A DNA stretch of 20,688 nt. Origin: a virus. A program made the position numbers and the translations under genes. The stretch covers positions 1-20,688 of the IMG/VR virus record IMGVR_UViG_3300032288_003868. One strand, 5' to 3'. The notes beneath the pieces were generated by a model. It was not told the DNA's origin and made no database searches. It saw only the letters and a list, made by a program, of their open reading frames with translations. The number at the start of each line of letters is the position of its first letter. The stretch's first letter is position 1. Below, piece after piece: positions 16,901 to 20,688 of the stretch.

Positions 16901-17615
16901 GTTGGCCAACAGCACAATCTACCTGGGCAACGCTCAAATCAGTGCCAACGCCACTGCGGTTACAATTGTTAACCCTGCAGGCGGTACCACAGTATTGGCT
17001 GGTTTGACTCCGAGCATTACTGGTAATGTGGTAAGTGCAAGTGGCAACATCACAGGTGGTAACATTCTGACAGGTGGATTGATCAGTGCAACTGGTGCAA
17101 TCACTGGTTCTAGCTTGACAGTATCAACTGGTAATGTTACATTGGGCAACATTATCAACGCCAACGGTAACGCGGTAGGCAACATTGGTAGTTCAAGCAA
17201 CTACTTCAACACCATATTTGGTAAAGCAACCACAGCACAGTATGCTGACTTGGCAGAAAACTATCTGGCTGATGCAGCGTATACTCCAGGAACAGTTTTG
17301 GAATTTGATGGCGAACAAGAGGTTACTATAAGTACTCGTGATTCCAGCAAGCGGGTTGCTGGTGTGGTTTCTACAAACCCAGCGCACTTGATGAACTCAA
17401 CTCTTGACGGCGCACACGTTGTTGCTGTGGCTTTGGTTGGACGAGTACCAACACAAGTAACTGGCAAAATTGTCAAGGGTGATTTGATGGTATCTGCTGG
17501 GAATGGTCGTGCAAGAGCCGAAGCCAATCCTACAGTAGGTACTGTGATTGGTAAAGCATTGGAAAACTTTAGCGGCGGTGAAGGCACTATCGAAATCGTG
17601 ATTTGTATGCAATAA
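10920..17615 (+). CDS. Giant repetitive tail-fibre protein (2231 aa)
   Basis: At 6.7 kb this is about a third of the window and probably forms a very long trimeric beta-structured stalk. N-terminus: MAFPVSPTNGQ, then a YQYSSATNSWTRI stretch, shared with the next gene and likely the attachment end. Residues of about 128-840 and 1116-1760 are arrays of 17-residue (NVTGGNVLTGGAVSATA) and 23-residue (adding STITSA) units, about 57 GGN-type copies in all. Between the arrays, about 898-1090, sits the KNEANAV spacer domain shared with the first giant. Later come a WWWYNTSTDVLYEYLNDGTS motif (about 1785), DLGTSSQRWKDIWLANSTIY (about 1982) and a distinct C-terminal domain (about 2105-2231: YADLAENYLAD, FDGEQEVTIS, RVAGVVSTNPAHLMNS, VALVGRVPTQV, GKALENFSGGEGTIEIVI), a conserved end domain of phage fibres. 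The ATG at 10920 follows GGAGAA. No frameshift interrupts the frame. Confidence 0.92.
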   Translation: MAFPVSPTNGQITVVNQVSYQYSSATNSWTRILSTANVITANTIAVNGALTVGTTISATGNITGNYFIGNGSQLTGIAASTSGFPVSAGNSNIAATANGNIFVSVAGTSNVAVFATTGEYITGVLSASGNVTGGNILTAGYVSATGAITGSSHLGAVVSVTGNITGGNVLTGGAVSATANVTGGNVLTDGAVSATANITGGNVLTGGLISATSTITSAANITGGNVLTGGLVSATSNVTGGNLLTGGIVSATGTVTGSSLLGSVVSASGNVTGGNVLTGGLISATSTITSAANITGGNILTGGAISATGNATFGNITTSGSGGNISGANVISGTTLSASGNVIGGNITTAGLISAAGNVTGNYILGNGYFLTGVITSVANINNGTSNVNIAAANANVTVSVDGTSNVVVFASTGEYVNGLISASGNITGGNVLTGGLISSTGTITSAADITGGNVLTGGAVSATANVTGGNVLTSGLISATSTITSAANIAGGNVLTGGAVSATANVTGGNVLTGGAVSATANVTGGNLLTGGLISATSTITSAANITGGNVLTGGLVSATGTITSAANITGGNVLTGGAVSATANVTGGNVLTGGLVSATGTITSAANITGGNVLTGGLVSATGTVTGSSLLGSVVSASGNVTGGNILTGGVVSAAANVTGGNLLTGGLISATSTITSAANISGGNLLTGGAVSATADVTGGNLLTGGAVSAAANITGGNVLTGGLVSATGTITSAANITGGNVLTGGQVSATGNITGGNILNNGLISSSGNSIAANYLTSGIVSATANITGGNVLTGGLISATSTITSQANITGGNITTGGLVTATGNVTGGNIRTAGTVSATGDIITAGNVSLAGNIVDSGELTITTASGNLNLEPAGNIVLGNRYINGVQLTPVQNSDVASKYYVDLQASTALAYHEAVVVATDTTLATATGGTITYNQPNGAGNGIGATLTTTGTFNLIDTANVQTVGTRIMVKNEANAVHNGIYVWSNATVITRSTDADEYGPNDAEQLSINDYFFVTSGNVNLGSAWVVDQPTGTITFGTSNIAFAQFSQAQIYSANTSAGLVLNGQTFSAKVDNITTAFDLSGNIIVKASANLTTPNIGAATGTSLNTTGNVTGGNLLTAGLVSATANVTGGNLLTAGFVSATGTVTGSSLLGAVVSVTGNVTGGNVLTGGLISSTGTITSAANITGGNVLTGGLISSTGTITSAANITGGNLLTSGAVSATANITGGNVLTAGLISATGNITGDNFIAGNAFIGNIQVTGNINVNSVTSNTIVSAVGNVTGGNLLTGGAVSATANVTGGNVLTGGAVSATANITGGNVLTGGLISSTGTITSAANITGGNVLTGGLVSATANITGGNLLTGGLISATSTITSAANIAGGNLLTGGAVSATANITGGNVLTSGLVSATGTITSAANITGGNVLTGGLVSATANVTGGNLLTGGAVSATANITGGNVLTGGLISSTGTITSAANVTGGNLLTGGAVSATANVTGGNVLTGGAVSATANITGGNVLTGGLISSTGNVTGNYILGNGAFLTGVITSVANINNGTSNVDIATANANITVSVNGTSNVAVFSNTGVAVSGTVSATGNVTGGNVLTGGLISATSTITSAANITGGNILTGGLVSATANVTGGNLLTGGLISATANITGGNVLTGGLISSTGTITSAANVTGGNLLTGGLISATSTITSAANITGGNVLTGGLVSATANITGGNVLTGGLVSATANVTGGNLLTAGIISATGNIRGGNVAATNFYYANGVAVVGYSASTTPPANPTTGWWWYNTSTDVLYEYLNDGTSNYWVDVSSPAFSNGPAGDMAIYGNLLAGANATYNIGSPIATFNNVYAQNYYGNGATLTGIITSVSNINNGTSNITVVSSGGNITTSVGGTANVGVWYDSGLSITGDLTVTGNATLTGNILGDRVQNGTTSIDIQSAGGNANVNIGGTGNLAVFSPGNLVMTGNINPSANITYDLGTSSQRWKDIWLANSTIYLGNAQISANATAVTIVNPAGGTTVLAGLTPSITGNVVSASGNITGGNILTGGLISATGAITGSSLTVSTGNVTLGNIINANGNAVGNIGSSSNYFNTIFGKATTAQYADLAENYLADAAYTPGTVLEFDGEQEVTISTRDSSKRVAGVVSTNPAHLMNSTLDGAHVVAVALVGRVPTQVTGKIVKGDLMVSAGNGRARAEANPTVGTVIGKALENFSGGEGTIEIVICMQ
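11302..13440 (+). repeat. First GGN-x-LTGG repeat array in the 2231-residue fibre
   Basis: About 29 in-frame copies of a 51-bp (17-residue) or 69-bp (23-residue) unit follow one another, interrupted by a GNYILGNG/GTSNVVVF module near 11995-12175. Protein units are almost invariant, but codons differ between copies (for example aac-gta, aat-gtg and aac-ttg after GGN). A few copies end in GSSLLGSVVSASG instead of the standard unit. Confidence 0.92.
14266..16200 (+). repeat. Second GGN-x-LTGG repeat array in the 2231-residue fibre
   Basis: A further 28 or so copies of the 51/69-bp unit follow the spacer domain, broken by a non-repeat segment near 14670-14770 (GDNFIAGNAFIGNIQV) and by a GNYILGNG/GTSNVAVF module near 15520-15700. 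The pattern mirrors the first array, as if the whole stalk segment had been duplicated and then edited. Confidence 0.92.
14431..14568 (+). repeat. Perfect 69-bp tandem duplication
   Basis: 14431-14499 and 14500-14568 are identical and encode two consecutive 23-residue units ending in SSTGTITSAANIT. Surrounding units have several synonymous differences, so this pair is probably a recent duplication or conversion. Confidence 0.9.
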
Positions 17616-17625
17616 AGGATAGAAG

Positions 17626-19218
17626 ATGGCCTTTCCAGTATCGCCGACGAACGGCCAAACTGCTATTGTTAACAACATAACATATCAGTTTTCCAACGTC
17701 GGCAACACGTGGACACGCCTTGGGTCCACTGCTAATACCATAACGGCCAACATCATAACGGCCAACACTCTCAATATCAACACACAGATAAGCGTTACTG
17801 GTAATGTAACCGGTAACTATATCTTGGGCAACGGTGCTCTGCTGACTGGCATCACTACCAGTTCCAACAGCATATTCAATGGTACAAGCAACGTCACTGT
17901 AGTAAGTTCAGGTGGCAACGTCACAGTTGGCGTTGGTGGAACCAGCAACATAGCGGTGTTTGCCACCACAGGCGAATACATCACCGGTTTAGTAAGTGCC
18001 AGCGGCAACATCACCGGCGGCAATATTTTAACAGCCGGAGCAATATCGGCCACTGGTACTCTCAGCGTCACAGGTAACACAACACTTAGTACGACTAGCA
18101 CAGGAAACTTATCAGCAGGTAACGTGACTACAGGTGGCATAGTTTCGGCCACAGCCAACATCACTGGTGGAAATATACTAACTAGCGGATTGATAAGCGT
18201 TGCTGGAAACGTCACTGCCGCAAACTTTTTTGGCAATATCTATACCAACGGTTATTATTATGCAAACGGTGCTCCGTTTTCTGGTGGCGGTGGCGGCACT
18301 CCCGGCGGCGCAAACACTCAAATACAGTTCAATGATGGTGGTGTTTTTAGTGGCTCTGCTGCATTGACTTTTGATAAAACTTCAAATGCTGTTACTGCTT
18401 CTGCCAATATCACCGGCGGCAACATCATATCTCTCGGGATAGTGAGCACTGTTGGGCGTCCCACATTTGGTGCTATAACATTGCCAAACACAGACGGCAC
18501 AGCCAATCAACTTTTGGCCACTTATGGCAACGGCTCCTTGTATTTTGCCAACGTCTCTGCTGGCAATGTATTGTCACAGACCTTTACCGGCAACGGAGTA
18601 CAAACAGTATTCACGTTGAGTTCAGCACCGCCCAGCATCAATTCCACGTTTGTAAGTTACAATGGTGTGTTGCTGTTGAGATCCACTTATTCGTTGTCTG
18701 GAGCAAATATAACTTTTAGTTCAGCACCAGCCAATGCTTCTTCAATTGAAGTAACCACAGTAAACCCCGGCAGCGGTGGACTTTCAGGAACACCCACAGC
18801 AGCAGGCACAGACACTCAGGTCCAGTTCAACGATGGCGGCATTTTTGGTGCCAACGCAAACCTTACATTCAACAAAACCAGCGGCGTATTCACTGCCAAA
18901 AATCTAGCATCAGGCGGCAGCATCAACGAAACTGTGTATACCATCACCGACGGTGCCGCAGTTGATTTGAATCCCACCAACGGCACAGTTCAGTTGTGGA
19001 CTCTGGGTGCCAGCCGAACACCTACTGCCAGTAGTTTTTCATCAGGTCAAAGCATGACCTTGATGATAACAGCCAACGTGTATTCAATAACTTGGACCAG
19101 TGTAGGAGTGAACTGGGTAGGAAACAGTGCGCCCACACTGGCCAGCACGGGCAACACTGTGATAGTGCTTTGGAAAGTCAGCAGCACTGTTTATGGTGCA
19201 TTGTCGGGGACTGTATAA
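17626..19218 (+). CDS. Short tail-fibre paralogue (530 aa)
   Basis: It shares the MAFPVSPTNGQ N-terminus and the YQFSNVGNTWTRLGSTAN continuation with the 2231-residue fibre, so both probably attach at the same kind of site. A GNYILGNG/GTSNIAVF module and only a few GGN units follow. Two copies of a TQIQFNDGG/LTFDKTS motif (about 229-258 and 395-425) flank a TFTGNGVQTVFTLSSAPP domain (about 319-385). The C-terminal 100 residues (ITDGAAVDLNPTNGTVQLW, GQSMTLMITANVYSITW, VIVLWKVSSTVYGALSG) are a common phage fibre end domain, unlike the ends of both giants. The ATG lies 11 bases after the previous stop with AAAGGAT ahead, so it is probably co-transcribed. This looks like an alternative, short-stalked fibre carrying another tip. 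Confidence 0.9.
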   Translation: MAFPVSPTNGQTAIVNNITYQFSNVGNTWTRLGSTANTITANIITANTLNINTQISVTGNVTGNYILGNGALLTGITTSSNSIFNGTSNVTVVSSGGNVTVGVGGTSNIAVFATTGEYITGLVSASGNITGGNILTAGAISATGTLSVTGNTTLSTTSTGNLSAGNVTTGGIVSATANITGGNILTSGLISVAGNVTAANFFGNIYTNGYYYANGAPFSGGGGGTPGGANTQIQFNDGGVFSGSAALTFDKTSNAVTASANITGGNIISLGIVSTVGRPTFGAITLPNTDGTANQLLATYGNGSLYFANVSAGNVLSQTFTGNGVQTVFTLSSAPPSINSTFVSYNGVLLLRSTYSLSGANITFSSAPANASSIEVTTVNPGSGGLSGTPTAAGTDTQVQFNDGGIFGANANLTFNKTSGVFTAKNLASGGSINETVYTITDGAAVDLNPTNGTVQLWTLGASRTPTASSFSSGQSMTLMITANVYSITWTSVGVNWVGNSAPTLASTGNTVIVLWKVSSTVYGALSGTV

Positions 19219-20688
19219 TGTTGTTGAGTAGAGGTCTTTTAACAGTGGGCGGTGCGGTGCCTGGCGGAGTGCTGTTTCGCAGTCAAAACGGGGCCGCGAA
19301 CAATTCCACAACTTCTTACACTATCACTGTGCCACCGGGAGTTACCAGCATTGCAGCCTTGGCCATAGGCGCAGGCGGAGGTGGTGGTGGAGCCAGCAGC
19401 GGTGCCACAGCAGCAGCCGGGGGTGCTGGCGGAGGCGCCTTGAGCTACAGCAACAGTATTGCAGTTACTCCCGGCGAAACTCTTACTGTCAACGTTCCAA
19501 ATCAAGCAGACAACGGCGGACTCACTGGCACTGCTGGTGCTGCAGGCCGCGACGCCAGCATCTTGCGAGGAGCCACCACCCTGTTGTTGGCACAAGGTGG
19601 CCGCGGATCCAACGGAACTACAGGTGGTACAGCAGGCACCGGCGCAGCAGGTGGAGCAGCAGCGTCTGGAGTTGGCGATGTGCGACAATCTGGTGGTGCT
19701 GGGGGCAACGGCACGGCAGCCAACGACATTGGTGGTGGTGGAGGCGGCGCAGCCGGTTACTCAGGCACTGGCGGCCAAGGTGGTACCAATGTAGGCAGCG
19801 GCAATGCAGGCGCAGGCGGCGGCGGCGGCGGCGGTGGCACTTTCAGCAACAGCATCATCAGCGGACCTGGTGGCGGAGTTCTATGGTATGGGCAAGGGGC
19901 AAATGGAGCAGGCGGGCTAAACAATGCTGGAAACGCAGTTGGCAGACTTGGTTCTAGTATTGGCGGTAGAACCAGCGTGTCAGACGTTACCTACGCTGCA
20001 AACTCATCAAACATGATTGGTTTGCCAGGATCCGGCGGCGCCGGTGCTCCTAGTGCGGGATCCACGGCCTATTATGGTGGCCAGGGAGCCGGCGGCGCAG
20101 TTCGCATACTTTGGAACAAAACTTTTGATTGGGCTGCCCCGCTGAATGTTACATCCAACACAATAACCATACCCGAATATACTACCAGTGCCACCGCCAA
20201 CATTGTTACCCCGCAGGTGCAACTGGGTGATACCTTGTATTTTGTAGACTACGCCATGGGTGCCACACTGCCTGCAGCAGTGACACCTTCGGGATTTACC
20301 ATATTGGGCACAAGCCAAACCAGTGGCACCACTAGATTAACCGTTTACACTCGACAAGTGTTGAGCTACACTGAATCAGGAGTCACACTAACCGGTGCCA
20401 CAGGCAGCACCATAATGTCCAAGTTTTTGATAGTGGTGCGAGGCACAGCAGGCGCCGCCCGTAGTGATTGGCAGAGTGTGCTGGGCGGAACTGGCAGCTC
20501 TACTTCAGTGCAGTCCGCTGCCAGTTTTACCTATACACAAACGGGCACGGTGGGCATATCAACCACTACCACCACTATTGATGCTTATGCCATGGGCGTG
20601 CCTGTGTGTTTCTTGTTTTTTGGCAGTGGCACCGGATCTGATATCAATCCTGACACCGACATGACCATGACCGGTGCCACCACATTGC
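19218..20688 (+). CDS. Glycine-rich tip-like adhesin (partial, runs off the right edge)
   Basis: The ATG at 19218 overlaps the previous stop (TAATG) and follows GGGGA at 19206-19210; the frame is open for 490 codons to the window end. Near residues 35-60 it has TSYTITVPPGVTSIAALAIG followed by GAGGGGGG, the entry of the glycine-rich phage adhesin domain. Many Gly runs follow up to about residue 300, ending with GGAVRILWNK. These Gly-rich segments recall the polyglycine sandwich of T-even gp38 adhesins, which sit at the tip of long tail fibres and choose the receptor. After about residue 305 come beta-type Thr/Ser/Gly repeats (VTPQVQLGDTLYFVDYAMGA and a related TIDAYAMGVPVCFLFFG) that look like duplicated domains. 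A receptor-binding role is inferred from composition and position; the true C-terminus is outside the window. Confidence 0.85.
   Translation, partial: MLLSRGLLTVGGAVPGGVLFRSQNGAANNSTTSYTITVPPGVTSIAALAIGAGGGGGGASSGATAAAGGAGGGALSYSNSIAVTPGETLTVNVPNQADNGGLTGTAGAAGRDASILRGATTLLLAQGGRGSNGTTGGTAGTGAAGGAAASGVGDVRQSGGAGGNGTAANDIGGGGGGAAGYSGTGGQGGTNVGSGNAGAGGGGGGGGTFSNSIISGPGGGVLWYGQGANGAGGLNNAGNAVGRLGSSIGGRTSVSDVTYAANSSNMIGLPGSGGAGAPSAGSTAYYGGQGAGGAVRILWNKTFDWAAPLNVTSNTITIPEYTTSATANIVTPQVQLGDTLYFVDYAMGATLPAAVTPSGFTILGTSQTSGTTRLTVYTRQVLSYTESGVTLTGATGSTIMSKFLIVVRGTAGAARSDWQSVLGGTGSSTSVQSAASFTYTQTGTVGISTTTTTIDAYAMGVPVCFLFFGSGTGSDINPDTDMTMTGATTL
19815..19838 (+). repeat. In-frame GGC run encoding eight glycines
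   Basis: Six GGC codons (19815-19832) followed by GGT and GGC give eight consecutive glycines. A triplet run of this kind can change length by slippage without shifting the frame, which would alter a glycine-rich loop. Confidence 0.8.

Noticed and set aside
17626-20688. Diversity-generating retroelement acting on the adhesin ends
   Set aside because: No reverse transcriptase, no template/variable repeat pair with adenine-specific differences, and no C-type lectin-like end was seen in the window; the downstream sequence is not available.

Overview
The window reads as the late, structural part of a T4-superfamily myovirus genome. Two genes show this directly: a cyanophage/T4-type prohead core (scaffold) protein, gp22, followed immediately by a gp23-type HK97-fold major capsid protein. 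At least three stretches resembling the T4 late promoter (core TAAATA) lie ahead of structural genes. The capsid protein is short (398 residues, against 521 in T4), so this is a distant relative, probably an uncultured aquatic phage. The host cannot be read from this window: there are no tRNAs, no integrase and no host-derived metabolic genes.

Layout. Positions 1-36 hold the last codons of an upstream gene. 50-2365 is the head cassette, gp22 then gp23, closed by a strong bidirectional terminator at 2396-2421. 2543-3691 (minus strand) is a TPR plus glycosyltransferase-like gene read towards the capsid gene, with its own sigma70-like promoter. 3826-4650 is a virion-type protein of unknown role. 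4699-5283 is a small Rossmann-type protein resembling GT42/DUF115 enzymes; its ribosome binding site sits inside a terminator-like hairpin. From 5339 to the right edge, about 15.3 kb, everything is tail-fibre or adhesin: a 1681-residue fibre, a 145-residue accessory protein, a 2231-residue fibre, a 530-residue fibre and a glycine-rich tip-like adhesin that runs off the window.

The fibre genes are built from a shared parts kit. It includes 17- and 23-residue GGN-x-LTGG-x-x-SAT repeats (about 57 copies in the largest protein), GNYFIGNG-type units, a roughly 60-residue NGTSNV/GTSNVAVF module, a roughly 190-residue KNEANAV-type spacer domain in both giants, and different C-terminal tips. Some DNA repeats are perfect tandem duplications (51 and 69 bp), while most copies differ at synonymous positions. 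This suggests fibre length and composition change by recombination.

Working model (inference): gp22/gp23 build the prohead. The two glycosyltransferase-like proteins modify either the virion (capsid or the Ser/Thr/Asn-rich fibres) or host glycans. The fibre block supplies a long repetitive stalk with several alternative receptor-binding ends. The most interesting points are the overlapping head-to-head early/late promoters at 3720-3748, the hairpin that hides a ribosome binding site at 4669-4698, and the modular giant fibre system.
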